Shown here one piece after another: positions 7,581 to 15,472 of a stretch of 64,000 nt of DNA. How positions within the stretch are numbered: position 1 is the stretch's first letter; each line of letters starts with the position of its first letter. The notes under the pieces are model-generated. The model did no database searches. It was given only the letters and a program-made list of their open reading frames with translations, and was not told the origin of the DNA. The translations under genes and the position numbers were made by a program. Source of the DNA: Sphingomonadales bacterium UBA2369 (GTDB taxonomy: Bacteria; Pseudomonadota; Alphaproteobacteria; Sphingomonadales; Sphingomonadaceae); the NCBI GenBank assembly GCA_002344055.1, contig DDTH01000013.1:42886-106885 (forward strand), in the 5' to 3' direction.

Positions 7581-9641
7581 ATGCGCCCGGATGTCCTCAA
7601 TCCCCTGTTCGCCGAAACGGAGGCGCTGAAAGGCGTAGGGCCGCAGCTGATGAAGCCGCTGAAGAAGCTCGGCCTGACGCGGGTGGTCGACCTGCTGTTC
7701 CACCTGCCGACCGGCTTCGTCGATCGCAAGCGCGTGGCCCGGCTCGACGAGGATGATGTCGGCCGGACCATCACCGTCCCGCTGACCGCCGTCGATTATC
7801 GCCAGAGCGGCGGGCCGAAGGCGCCGTTGCGGGTGCACGCGATGGATGCGGGCGGTGATTATGTAAGCCTGATCTATTTCCGCAATCCGGGCTGGGCGAG
7901 GCAGCAATTGCCGCTGGGCGAGGCGCGGCTCGTGTCCGGGCGGCTCGACCGCTACGGGCAGGAATTGCAGATTGTGCATCCGGACCATGTCGTCGGGCTG
8001 GACGAGGCGGACCAGTTGCCGGAGCGCGAGCCGATCTATGGCCTTTCGGAGGGCCTGACCAACAAGCGCCTCGGAGAACTGGCGCGGCAGGCGCTCGGCC
8101 GCGCGCCGGAACTTGCAGAGTGGATCGAGCCGAGCCTGAAGGCGAAGCATGGCTGGGCGGGCTGGTCCGCGGCGCTGGCGACCGCTCATGGTGATCCCGC
8201 CGACACCGCCGCCCGCGACCGGCTTGCTTATGACGAAATCTTCGCCAACCAGCTTGCGCTAAGCCTCGTCCGCGCCTCGTCGCGGCGGCGCAAGGGCGCG
8301 CCGCTGGCGGGCGATGGCAGCCTGCGCGGGCTGCTGAAACTGCCTTACGCGCCGACCGGAGCGCAGCTTCGTTCGACCGCCGAGATCGAGGGCGACATGG
8401 CGCAGGGCGTGCCGATGCTGCGCCTGCTGCAGGGGGATGTCGGTTCGGGCAAGACGCTCGTCGCGCTTAACGCGATGCTGATCGCGGCGGAGGCCGGGGC
8501 GCAGGCGGCCCTGCTCGCGCCGACCGAAATCCTTGCGCGCCAGCATTTTGAGACGATCTCGCGGCAACTCGCCGGGCTCCCGGTCAACGTCGCCATCCTC
8601 ACCGGTCGCGACAAGGGCAAGGCGCGCGACTCCACGCTCATGGGCCTCGCCGACGGCTCCATCCAGATCCTGATCGGCACGCACGCCATCTTCCAGGACG
8701 CGGTCGGCTACAAGCAGCTCGGCCTCGTCGTGATCGACGAGCAGCATCGCTTCGGCGTCGCCCAGCGCCTGCTGCTCACCGCCAAGGCCGAGCGCCCGCC
8801 GCATCTGCTGGCGATGACCGCAACGCCGATCCCGAGGACGCTGACGCTCACCCATTACGGCGAGATGGACGTCAGCCGCCTCGACGAGATGCCGCCCGGC
8901 CGGCAGCCGATCGAAACGCGCGTGCTGAGCCAGGAGCGGCTCGACGAGGTGATCGACGCGCTCGGCCGGCACATCGGGCAGGACAAGCAGGCCTATTGGG
9001 TCTGCCCCCTGGTTGAGGAGAGCGAAGTCAGCGATCTCGCCGCGGCGGAGGAGCGCCATCGGGTGCTTCAGCTGCGTTTCGGCAATGTCGTCGGCCTCGT
9101 CCACGGCCGGATGAAGGGGCCGGAGAAGGATGCGGTCATGGCCGCCTTCCAGCGCGGCGAGCTGAAGGTGCTGGTCGCGACCGTGGTGATCGAGGTCGGC
9201 GTCGACGTGCCGAACGCGACCTTGATGATCATCGAGGGCGCCGACCGCTTCGGCCTCGCCCAGCTCCACCAATTGCGCGGCCGGGTGGGGCGGGGCGACC
9301 AGCAGAGCGTCTGCCTGCTGCTGCGCGGCAATGCGCTCAGCGAGACGACGCGCGCCCGGCTGGCGCTGATGCGCGAGACGAATGACGGCTTCCGCATCGC
9401 CGAAGAGGATCTGCGCCTGCGCGGCGGCGGCGAATTGTTGGGGACACGCCAGTCCGGGGAGGCCGGCTTCCGCCTCGCCAATGCCGAGCAGGTGCAGGCC
9501 CTCGCCCAGGCCGCCACCGACGACGCTCGCCTGCTCGTGGACCGCGACGGCGGCCTCGACGGCCCGCGCGGTCAGGCGGCGCGGCTGCTCCTGTACCTGA
9601 TGGAGCGCGACGCCGCCGTCGCGACGCTGAGGAGCGGGTAG
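7581..9641 (+). CDS. recG: ATP-dependent DNA helicase RecG
   Basis: At 686 residues it matches RecG (about 690). The N-terminal wedge domain carries an OB fold; the motor has Walker A GDVGSGKTLVALNA, the DEQH box (VVIDEQHRFGV), TATPIPRTL (motif III), and QLRGRVGRGDQ (motif VI), followed by the RecG C-terminal region with LRGGGELLGTRQSG. RecG drives regression of stalled replication forks and branch migration, and limits R-loop-dependent re-replication. In this window it lies near mfd, its closest motor relative, and follows a TetR gene by 20 bp. Confidence 0.98.
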   Translation: MRPDVLNPLFAETEALKGVGPQLMKPLKKLGLTRVVDLLFHLPTGFVDRKRVARLDEDDVGRTITVPLTAVDYRQSGGPKAPLRVHAMDAGGDYVSLIYFRNPGWARQQLPLGEARLVSGRLDRYGQELQIVHPDHVVGLDEADQLPEREPIYGLSEGLTNKRLGELARQALGRAPELAEWIEPSLKAKHGWAGWSAALATAHGDPADTAARDRLAYDEIFANQLALSLVRASSRRRKGAPLAGDGSLRGLLKLPYAPTGAQLRSTAEIEGDMAQGVPMLRLLQGDVGSGKTLVALNAMLIAAEAGAQAALLAPTEILARQHFETISRQLAGLPVNVAILTGRDKGKARDSTLMGLADGSIQILIGTHAIFQDAVGYKQLGLVVIDEQHRFGVAQRLLLTAKAERPPHLLAMTATPIPRTLTLTHYGEMDVSRLDEMPPGRQPIETRVLSQERLDEVIDALGRHIGQDKQAYWVCPLVEESEVSDLAAAEERHRVLQLRFGNVVGLVHGRMKGPEKDAVMAAFQRGELKVLVATVVIEVGVDVPNATLMIIEGADRFGLAQLHQLRGRVGRGDQQSVCLLLRGNALSETTRARLALMRETNDGFRIAEEDLRLRGGGELLGTRQSGEAGFRLANAEQVQALAQAATDDARLLVDRDGGLDGPRGQAARLLLYLMERDAAVATLRSG

Positions 9642-9676
9642 GGTAATGGCACCGCGGTACTGCTAGCTGGACCGGC

Positions 9677-10294
9677 ATGACCCGAGGACGCCCGCCGCAC
9701 GACGATCTGCTGACCCCGGCCGAATGGCGGGTGCTGGAGTTCGTGCGGCACGGCCTGACCAACCGGCAAATCGCCGCGCGGCATGGCTACAGTATCGACG
9801 CGGTCAAATATCATATCGCCAACATGCTGCAGAAGCTCGGCTTTTCGAGCCGGGTGGAGCTGAAGCGCTGGACCGGAATCCGGCGCGGCTCGGCCCTGCA
9901 CACGGCGGCCAGCCAAGGGGAGTTCACCATGGGACCGATCGGGCAGATTTCACGGCAAGTGCGCGATGTCGCGGCGGCGCGGGCCTGGTATCAGGAGGTT
10001 CTGGGCCTCAAGCACCTCTATTCCTTCGGCGACCTCGCTTTCTTCGATTGCGACGGCGTCCGCCTGTTCCTGTCGGAGAGCGAGGGCGCCGGGGACGGCG
10101 AGTCCATCCTTTACTTCCGCGTTCAAGACATCGCGCTCGCCCAGACCATGCTGCAGTCACACGGCGTCGAGTTCATCAACGCGCCGCACATGATTCACCG
10201 CCATGACGACGGGACCGAGGAATGGATGGCCTTCTTCAACGACAATGAAGGCCGCCCGCTGGCGGTGATGAGCCAGGTCAGGGCCGAAAGCTAA
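9677..10294 (+). CDS. LuxR-type HTH fused to a glyoxalase/VOC domain
   Basis: A 205-residue two-domain protein. Residues about 10-66 form a LuxR/NarL-type DNA-binding domain (LTPAEWRVLEFVRHGLTNRQIA, then YSIDAVKYHIANMLQKLG). Residues about 85-205 are a single vicinal-oxygen-chelate (glyoxalase/bleomycin-resistance) unit: VRDVAAARAWYQEVLGLKHLY, FFDCDGVRLFLSE, ILYFRVQDIALAQTMLQSHGVEF and the closing MAFFNDNEGRPLAVMSQ. The junction contains an in-frame ATG at 9929 preceded, 7 bases upstream, by a strong AAGGGGAG, so a free 121-residue VOC protein could be made from the same frame. The protein may be a ligand-sensing regulator, or two genes that became fused. Neither ligand nor target is evident. 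It lies 35 bp after recG. Confidence 0.88.
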   Translation: MTRGRPPHDDLLTPAEWRVLEFVRHGLTNRQIAARHGYSIDAVKYHIANMLQKLGFSSRVELKRWTGIRRGSALHTAASQGEFTMGPIGQISRQVRDVAAARAWYQEVLGLKHLYSFGDLAFFDCDGVRLFLSESEGAGDGESILYFRVQDIALAQTMLQSHGVEFINAPHMIHRHDDGTEEWMAFFNDNEGRPLAVMSQVRAES

Positions 10295-10297
10295 TTC

Positions 10298-10377
10298 CGT
10301 CATTCCAGCGAAAGCTGGAATCTCATTGCCCTGGCGCGGACTCGAGAAGCGAAATCCCAGCTTGTGCTGGGATGACG
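10298..10377. repeat. REPIN-like pair of inverted hairpins between convergent genes
   Basis: Two perfect 8-bp hairpins in opposite orientation: ATTCCAGC-GAAA-GCTGGAAT at 10302-10321 and ATCCCAGC-TTGT-GCTGGGAT at 10354-10373, bounded by CGTCAT and ATGACG. The 80-bp unit has the same outer ends and layout as the 81-bp repeats at 12224 and 28104, but a different stem sequence. It fills the space between the HTH-VOC gene and tyrS, which converge here, and probably also terminates both transcripts. Confidence 0.85.
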
Positions 10378-10378
10378 G

Positions 10379-11602
10379 TTATGAGGTGAGGAGTCCGTGC
10401 TTCTTCTTGCCCGAAGAGATGCGGACCTGACCGGCGATCGGCACCATCGCCTGCTCGTCCGTCACCGCCTCCCCATCCACGCGCGCGCCGCCTTGCGCGA
10501 TCAGGCGGCGGGCTTCCTTCTTCGATGAAGCGAAACCCAGTCCCACCAGCGCATCGGCGAGCGCGATGCTCCCCTCCGGCACCGCAAGCGTCGGCAAAGC
10601 CTCGCCGCCCGCGCCTTCCTCGAACGTCCGCCGCGCCGTCTCGGCGGCGTCGCGCGCCGCATCCTCGCCGTGCAGCATTGCCGTGGCTGCATCGGCGAGC
10701 GCCTTCTTGGCGTCGTTGATTTCCGCGCCTTCCTTGCCTTCCCAAGCAGCAATCTCGTCCAGCGGCAGGTCGGTGAACAGGCGCATGAACTTGCCGACAT
10801 CGGCGTCCTGCGTGTTCCGCCAGAATTGCCAATAATCATAGGGGCTGAGCTGATCGGCATTCAGCCAGACCGCGCCCTTCTCGGTCTTCCCCATCTTCCC
10901 GCCGTCGGCGAGCGTGATCAAAGGCGTGGTGAGTCCATAGACCTCGCGCCCGTCGGCGCGGCGGTTCAGCTCGACGCCGTTGACGATATTCCCCCACTGG
11001 TCGGAGCCGCCCATCTGCAGCCGGCACTCGAACCGCCGGCCGAGTTCCAGGAAGTCATAGGCCTGGGTGATCATGTAGTTGAACTCGAGGAACGAGAGCG
11101 ACTGCTCCCGATCGAGCCGAAGCTTCACGCTGTCGAAGCTCAGCATCCGGTTGACGGAGAAATGCTGCCCCACCTCGCGCAGGAATTGCAGGTAATTCAG
11201 CCGGTCCAGCCATTCCGCATTGTCGAGCATGATCGCGTCGGTCGGCCCGTCGCCGAAGGTCAGGAAGCGCTCGAACACGCGCTTGATCGAGGCGACGTTG
11301 CTCGCGATGACCTCGTCGGTCATCAACTTGCGCGCTTCGTCCTTGAAGCTCGGATCGCCGATCTTCCCGGTGCCGCCGCCCATCAGCACGATCGGCTTGT
11401 GCCCCGCCTGCTGTAGCCGCCGCAGCATCATGATCTGCACCAGGCTGCCGACATGCAGCGACGGCGCGGTCGGATCGAAGCCGATATAGCCGGGCACCAC
11501 CTGCTTCGCCGCGAGCGCATCGAGCGCCTCCGCGTCCGTCATCTGGTGGATATAGCCGCGCGACGCGAGCAGGGTTAGGAGGGAGGAACTGTATTCGGTC
11601 AT
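10379..11602 (-). CDS. tyrS: Tyrosyl-tRNA synthetase
   Basis: A 407-residue class I aminoacyl-tRNA synthetase. The HIGH-equivalent is GFDPTAPSLHVGSLV (residues about 42-56); the tyrosine pocket and dimer region include YDFLELGRRFECRLQMGGSDQWGN; the KMSKS loop is KMGKTEKG. The C-terminal 60 residues form an S4 RNA-binding domain (LGFASSKKEARRLIAQGGARVDG) that holds the tRNA. It charges tRNA-Tyr for translation. Length and domain order are normal. It is transcribed alone, convergent with the HTH-VOC gene and separated by a paired-hairpin repeat; the upstream 61-bp gap is shared with the divergent DOMON-like gene. Confidence 0.98.
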   Translation of the reverse strand: MTEYSSSLLTLLASRGYIHQMTDAEALDALAAKQVVPGYIGFDPTAPSLHVGSLVQIMMLRRLQQAGHKPIVLMGGGTGKIGDPSFKDEARKLMTDEVIASNVASIKRVFERFLTFGDGPTDAIMLDNAEWLDRLNYLQFLREVGQHFSVNRMLSFDSVKLRLDREQSLSFLEFNYMITQAYDFLELGRRFECRLQMGGSDQWGNIVNGVELNRRADGREVYGLTTPLITLADGGKMGKTEKGAVWLNADQLSPYDYWQFWRNTQDADVGKFMRLFTDLPLDEIAAWEGKEGAEINDAKKALADAATAMLHGEDAARDAAETARRTFEEGAGGEALPTLAVPEGSIALADALVGLGFASSKKEARRLIAQGGARVDGEAVTDEQAMVPIAGQVRISSGKKKHGLLTS

Positions 11603-11663
11603 GGTGCGGCCCGATTAGCCAAGGAGTCGGCCGCCGTCATCCCGTCAGCAAAGGTTATAGGCG

Positions 11664-12239
11664 GTGAATTTCGACTCCAGACTATATCCCCCTCGCTACC
11701 GGACACTGGTCTGCCATCGCGCCGCGCCCGCAAGCGAGATTGATCGGGTAAATGTAGTAATCAGCCGTGCGGGGAATGCGCTGTGGATCACTTACGTGGT
11801 CGAGGGCGACACGGCGTTGCTGGCGCTTCCGGAGCCCCAGAAGCCTTGCCGGACGGACGGACTCTGGCAATCGACCTGCTTCGAACTGTTCGCACGGTGC
11901 AGCGATGGCACTTATCTGGAGTTCAACTTCTCGCCGTCGGAGCAATGGGCGGCCTATCTTTTTTCATCCTATCGCGATGGCATGGAACCGTGGCCAGTCG
12001 ATATGCCGCCGAGCATCTCGGCTTGTGACGAAGGCTATGCGCTGGTCGTCAGCGTGACGTTGGACGTCCCCACGGAAGCCACGATGTTTGGACTGTCCGC
12101 CGTAATCGTCGAGAAGAACGGCACCAAATCCTACTGGGCGCTCGCACATCCGCCATCCGGGCCGCCAGACTTCCACGATCCCGCCTGCTTCAAGCTCGAA
12201 CTGCCGCCTGCGTCTCCCCAATCGTCACCCCGGACTTGA
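11664..12239 (+). CDS. DOMON-like domain protein
   Basis: A 191-residue cytoplasmic protein with a GTG start and no signal peptide. The central region (ALWITYVVEGD, LWQSTCFELFARCSDGTYLEFNFSPSEQWAAYLF, FHDPACFKLELP) matches the single-domain DOMON-like proteins found in sphingomonads, a carbohydrate/heme-binding beta-sandwich fold; the partner is unknown. Its last residues (about SPQSSPRT) are encoded by the left arm of the 81-bp repeat at 12224-12304, so the native C-terminus has been overwritten or extended by the repeat. The DUF1343 gene follows directly after the repeat, and the two are likely co-transcribed. Base composition looks somewhat lower in GC than its neighbours. Confidence 0.82.
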   Translation: MNFDSRLYPPRYRTLVCHRAAPASEIDRVNVVISRAGNALWITYVVEGDTALLALPEPQKPCRTDGLWQSTCFELFARCSDGTYLEFNFSPSEQWAAYLFSSYRDGMEPWPVDMPPSISACDEGYALVVSVTLDVPTEATMFGLSAVIVEKNGTKSYWALAHPPSGPPDFHDPACFKLELPPASPQSSPRT

Positions 12240-12304
12240 TCCGGGGTCCACCTTCTTTACGGGCGCACGAAAGAAGATGGATGCCGGATCAAGCCCGGCA
12301 TGAC
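12224..12304. repeat. 81-bp REPIN-like paired hairpin, copy A
   Basis: Bounded by GTCAC and ATGAC, it holds a CCCCGGACTTGATCCGGGG hairpin at its left end and a TGCCGGATCAAGCCCGGCA hairpin at its right end, with a ~30-bp spacer. Its reverse complement matches the repeat at 28104-28184 over the full 81 bp with roughly a dozen differences, nearly all in the spacer. The left arm encodes the end of the DOMON-like protein, including its stop. Confidence 0.92.
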
Positions 12305-12320
12305 GGGACAAGGGTGTCGC

Positions 12321-13520
12321 ATGATCCAGTTCGGTATCGATCGCCTGCTCGCCGATCCGGCGCTGCGCAAGCCGCTGGAGGGCAAGCGCGTCGCTTTGCT
12401 CGCCCATCCCGCGTCGGTGACCGCCGACCTCACGCACAGCCTCGACGCGCTTGTTGCGGCGGGCATCCAGGTCTCGGCCATGTTCGGGCCGCAGCATGGC
12501 GTGCGGGGCGACCTGCAGGACAATATGATGGAGTCGCCGGACTATACCGACCCGACCTACGACGTCCCCGTCTTCAGCCTCTATGGCGAGGTGCGGCGGC
12601 CGCGCGGGCAATGGATGGGCACGTTCGACGTGCTGCTGGTCGATCTGCAGGATGTCGGCTGCCGCATCTACACTTTCGTCACGACCCTGCTCTACGTCCT
12701 CGAAGCCGCCGCCGAGCATAAGAAGGAAGTGTGGGTACTCGATCGCCCAAATCCCGCCGGCCGCCCGGTCGAGGGGCTGACGCTTCTCCCCGGCTGGGAG
12801 AGCTTCGTCGGGGCGGGGCCGATGCCGATGCGGCACGGGCTGACGCTCGGCGAAATGGGCCGCTGGTTCATCGACCATTTCAAGCTCGACGTGGATTATC
12901 GCGTGATCGAGATGGCCGGCTGGCAACCGGACGCGGCGCCCGGCTCCGGCTGGCCGCCGGAGCGGGTCTGGATCAATCCCAGCCCCAATGCCGCGAACGT
13001 CAACATGGCCCGCGCCTATGCCGGCACGGTGATGCTGGAGGGCACGAAGCTCAGCGAGGGCAGGGGTACCACCCGCCCGCTCGAGTTATTCGGCGCCCCC
13101 GATCTCGACGCGAAGGCGGTGATCGCCGAAATGCAGCGGATCGCGCCGCGCTGGCTGCAGGGCTGCGTACTGCGCGACATCTGGTTCCAGCCGACCTTCC
13201 ACAAGCATGCGGAGCAGCTTTGCGCGGGCGTGTTCATCCATGCCGAAGGCGCGGCCTACGACCATCAGGCGTTCCGGCCCTGGCGGTTGCAGGCGCTCGC
13301 CTTCAAGGCGATCCGCGCGCTGCAGCCCGATTACGATCTCTGGCGTGACTTCCCCTACGAATATGTCTTCGACAAGCTCGCCATCGACGTCATCAACGGC
13401 GGCCCTGCCTTGCGCGAATGGGTCGACGATGCGGGCGCGGAGCCGGGCGATCTCGACGCACTGACCGGGCCGGACGAAGCGCGCTGGACGGACGAGGGAG
13501 CAGGGTATCTGCTTTACTGA
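12321..13520 (+). CDS. DUF1343 family protein (NamZ-type exo-beta-N-acetylmuramidase)
   Basis: A 399-residue protein beginning MIQFGIDRLLAD; I chose the ATG at 12321 because AAGG precedes it and the ATG at 12300 lies inside a repeat. Family landmarks are GKRVALLAHPASV, MFGPQHGVRGDLQDN, DLQDVGCRIYTFVTTLLYVLEAA, DRPNPAGRPVEG and NPSPNAANVNMARAYAGTVMLEGTKLSEGRGT. Characterised DUF1343 members (NamZ) remove terminal MurNAc from peptidoglycan fragments. Unlike exported relatives this one has no signal peptide, which fits cytoplasmic recycling of wall fragments, an inference. It follows the DOMON-like gene across a repeat and probably shares its transcript. Confidence 0.9.
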   Translation: MIQFGIDRLLADPALRKPLEGKRVALLAHPASVTADLTHSLDALVAAGIQVSAMFGPQHGVRGDLQDNMMESPDYTDPTYDVPVFSLYGEVRRPRGQWMGTFDVLLVDLQDVGCRIYTFVTTLLYVLEAAAEHKKEVWVLDRPNPAGRPVEGLTLLPGWESFVGAGPMPMRHGLTLGEMGRWFIDHFKLDVDYRVIEMAGWQPDAAPGSGWPPERVWINPSPNAANVNMARAYAGTVMLEGTKLSEGRGTTRPLELFGAPDLDAKAVIAEMQRIAPRWLQGCVLRDIWFQPTFHKHAEQLCAGVFIHAEGAAYDHQAFRPWRLQALAFKAIRALQPDYDLWRDFPYEYVFDKLAIDVINGGPALREWVDDAGAEPGDLDALTGPDEARWTDEGAGYLLY

Positions 13521-13652
13521 GCACGCCTCACGCGCCGTCTTTGCCTGCTTTCGTTGGCATGCTAACCGATTGCCGGTCTGAACCGCTATCGCCGCGCCGG
13601 TTGCCGTGCCTGGTCCGGGCCGCTGCGCCTGCATGAACGAAAGGGCCTGTCT

Positions 13653-14573
13653 ATGCTCAAGCGTGCCTCAATTCTGTTCGCGATTGGCGCCGCCGCGGCC
13701 AGCGCCGCGCCTGCCTCCGCCCAGCGCCAGCCCGATTATAGCGGTCGCCCGACCTTCGAGACGATCGACCTGCGGGCCGGCTTTCGCAACGATCCGCGTA
13801 CCGTCAACGTCACCGCCGGCGGCCGCCTCTCGGCGACCAGTGTCGGTTCGGACTGTCGCGGTTCGATCGGCAATGCGCCGGACGTGCGGGTGAATTATTC
13901 GGCCGGTTCGTTGCCGCTGAGCTTCTACGTGAATTCGGGCGAGGACACGACGCTGGTCATCAACGGCCCGGACGGCCGCTGGTATTGCAATGACGATGAT
14001 GACGGCCTGAATCCGCGCGTCACCTTCCGTCAGCCGCAATCGGGCCAGTATGACATCTATGTCGGCCATTTCGGTGGCGGCCGCCGAATTCCGGCCCGCC
14101 TGTTCATCTCGGAAGTGAACACCGGCAACAGCAGTGGCGGTGATGAAGGCGCAGGCAGCGGCGGGCGTCCCGATCTCGGCCAGCGGCCGATCTATTCGAC
14201 CTTGCCGTTGCGCGATGGCTTCGGTTCCCGCGAAGTCAATCTGACCGCGGGTGGTCCGCTGTCTGCCGATCAGCTTGGCGACGAATGCCGGGGCGTGATC
14301 GCGAGCCAGACCGACGTGCGGGTGAATTACACCGCCGGACGATCCAATCGCCCGCTCGTGTTCAACGTCGATTCGCGCGACGACACCACGCTCGTCATCA
14401 ACGGCCCGGACGGCCGCTGGTACTGCAATGACGATACAGACGGCCGTAATCCGCAAGTGCGTTTCGACCGGCCCCGGTCGGGTCAGTATGACGTGTTCGT
14501 CGGCCACTATCAGCGCGGCCAGACCGCACCGGCGAGGCTGACGGTTTCGGAAGGCCGCCGCGGCCGCCGCTGA
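13653..14573 (+). CDS. Secreted protein with two tandem PPC-like beta domains
   Basis: A 306-residue exported protein: a signal peptide (MLKRASILFAIGAAAASAAPASAQ) then two copies of a ~120-residue domain, residues about 35-150 and 175-300, joined by a Gly/Ser linker. Each copy carries a cysteine in the segment DCRGSI or ECRGVI, a DTTLVINGPDGRWYCNDD core and a closing SGQYD(I/V)(Y/F)VGH strand. This is the look of pre-peptidase C-terminal (PPC) domains, which occur beside secreted proteases but here stand alone. The two copies are near-identical at DNA level across the NGPDGRWYCNDD region, so the duplication is recent or kept similar by conversion. The two cysteines per domain probably form a disulfide. 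Function unknown. Confidence 0.85.
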   Translation: MLKRASILFAIGAAAASAAPASAQRQPDYSGRPTFETIDLRAGFRNDPRTVNVTAGGRLSATSVGSDCRGSIGNAPDVRVNYSAGSLPLSFYVNSGEDTTLVINGPDGRWYCNDDDDGLNPRVTFRQPQSGQYDIYVGHFGGGRRIPARLFISEVNTGNSSGGDEGAGSGGRPDLGQRPIYSTLPLRDGFGSREVNLTAGGPLSADQLGDECRGVIASQTDVRVNYTAGRSNRPLVFNVDSRDDTTLVINGPDGRWYCNDDTDGRNPQVRFDRPRSGQYDVFVGHYQRGQTAPARLTVSEGRRGRR

Positions 14574-14582
14574 CGACGGAGG

Positions 14583-14610
14583 CGGATCGCTCGTAACTTC
14601 GGGCGATCCG
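14583..14610 (+). terminator. Hairpin after the tandem-domain secreted protein
   Basis: An 8-bp stem CGGATCGC / GCGATCCG with a 12-base loop, starting 10 bases after the stop codon and followed by TTTCGCC. It probably ends the secreted-protein transcript; the convergent gene at 14619 ends right beside it. Confidence 0.6.
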
Positions 14611-14618
14611 TTTCGCCG

Positions 14619-14987
14619 CTAACGAAGGCGGCCCTGCGCTCGGTACAGCGCCGCCCCCTGGTCGATTAGCGCCTGCAATTCGGCGAGAAGCGGTTCATCC
14701 AGTTTCTTGAAATTGAAGCAGGATTTGCCCTGCATCCTTTTCTTCAGCTCCGGGCTCGCGGAATCGAGCAGCGCGGGATCGGTATAGACCGGGAAGAGAT
14801 GCGCGGAGACGAAGTTCTTGTTGATCTCCGCTCCGCCGAAATAGGTGCGGTAGCCGTCCTTCGCGCGCGTCTCGTGCGTGTCGAGATGATAACTTCCCGG
14901 CTGGTCGCTCTTGGCGACGGCCGAGTCCGAATGGGCAGCCAGCATGGCGCGGATGCGCGCGAAGATCGACTCGAACTCGGCGCTCAT
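14619..14987 (-). CDS. Small DUF1801-like protein
   Basis: A 122-residue soluble protein starting MSAEFESIFARIRAML. The middle (KNFVSAHLFPVYTDPALL) and end (SPELKKRMQGKSCFNFKKLDEPLLAELQALI) match the YdhG/DUF1801-type family of small bacterial proteins whose function is not established. It starts 8 bp after the Tudor-like gene, with no room for a separate promoter, so the two form an operon. The ATG at 14987 was preferred over an upstream start at 15014 because the latter would begin inside the preceding gene. Confidence 0.75.
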   Translation of the reverse strand: MSAEFESIFARIRAMLAAHSDSAVAKSDQPGSYHLDTHETRAKDGYRTYFGGAEINKNFVSAHLFPVYTDPALLDSASPELKKRMQGKSCFNFKKLDEPLLAELQALIDQGAALYRAQGRLR

Positions 14988-14995
14988 CGCCCCGC

Positions 14996-15325
14996 CTAGT
15001 CCCGCACGCGGCAATGTCCGGACGACACACGCTCGCGAATGCCGTCGTCGAAGCGGACGTCGAACTCGGACCCGTCGGGGCTGACCTCGGTGATATAGGC
15101 GTCGTACCAGCCGCCATTGCCGGACCAGACCGCCTCGATCCGCGATCCCGTAGCCCAGTCGAGCGGGCGGACATCGTCAACCGGCCTGATCTCGCTCGTG
15201 CCATCATCATATTGGATCGCGACGCTGTCGCCGGCGAAGCTGTGCACAATGCCCGCAAACCAGAAGGGGCCGCCTTCCCAGCGGCCCAATATCCTGTCGC
15301 CCTGCTTGAACTGCATGATCGCCAT
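14996..15325 (-). CDS. Small protein with two Tudor/agenet-like repeats
   Basis: A 109-residue acidic protein with a strong GGAGGAGG upstream of the ATG at 15325. It consists of two similar ~50-residue beta units: FKQGDRILGRWEGGPFWFAGIVHSFAGDSVAIQYDDGTSEIRPVDDV, and GSRIEAVWSGNGGWYDAYITEVSPDGSEFDVRFDDGIRERV (both quoted in part). The pattern of a basic/aromatic strand, a W-Y/F-A-I/Y core and a closing YDDG or FDDG turn is that of Tudor, agenet or SH3-like domains. In eukaryotes these read methylated residues; bacterial copies have no settled role. It heads a two-gene operon with the DUF1801-like gene. Confidence 0.75.
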   Translation of the reverse strand: MAIMQFKQGDRILGRWEGGPFWFAGIVHSFAGDSVAIQYDDGTSEIRPVDDVRPLDWATGSRIEAVWSGNGGWYDAYITEVSPDGSEFDVRFDDGIRERVSSGHCRVRD

Positions 15326-15472
15326 GTCCGCCTCCTCCCCGATTCGGAAGGGCAAGGCTATGGCAGCATTGGCGGCATCGCAAATCCGCCGCGTCGTACC
15401 CTCGGGCGCGCCGCAGAACGCTGGCGGAGGCTCGCTCGACAAGCCGCCAAGCCGCTTCTACCCAAGGTGGCC

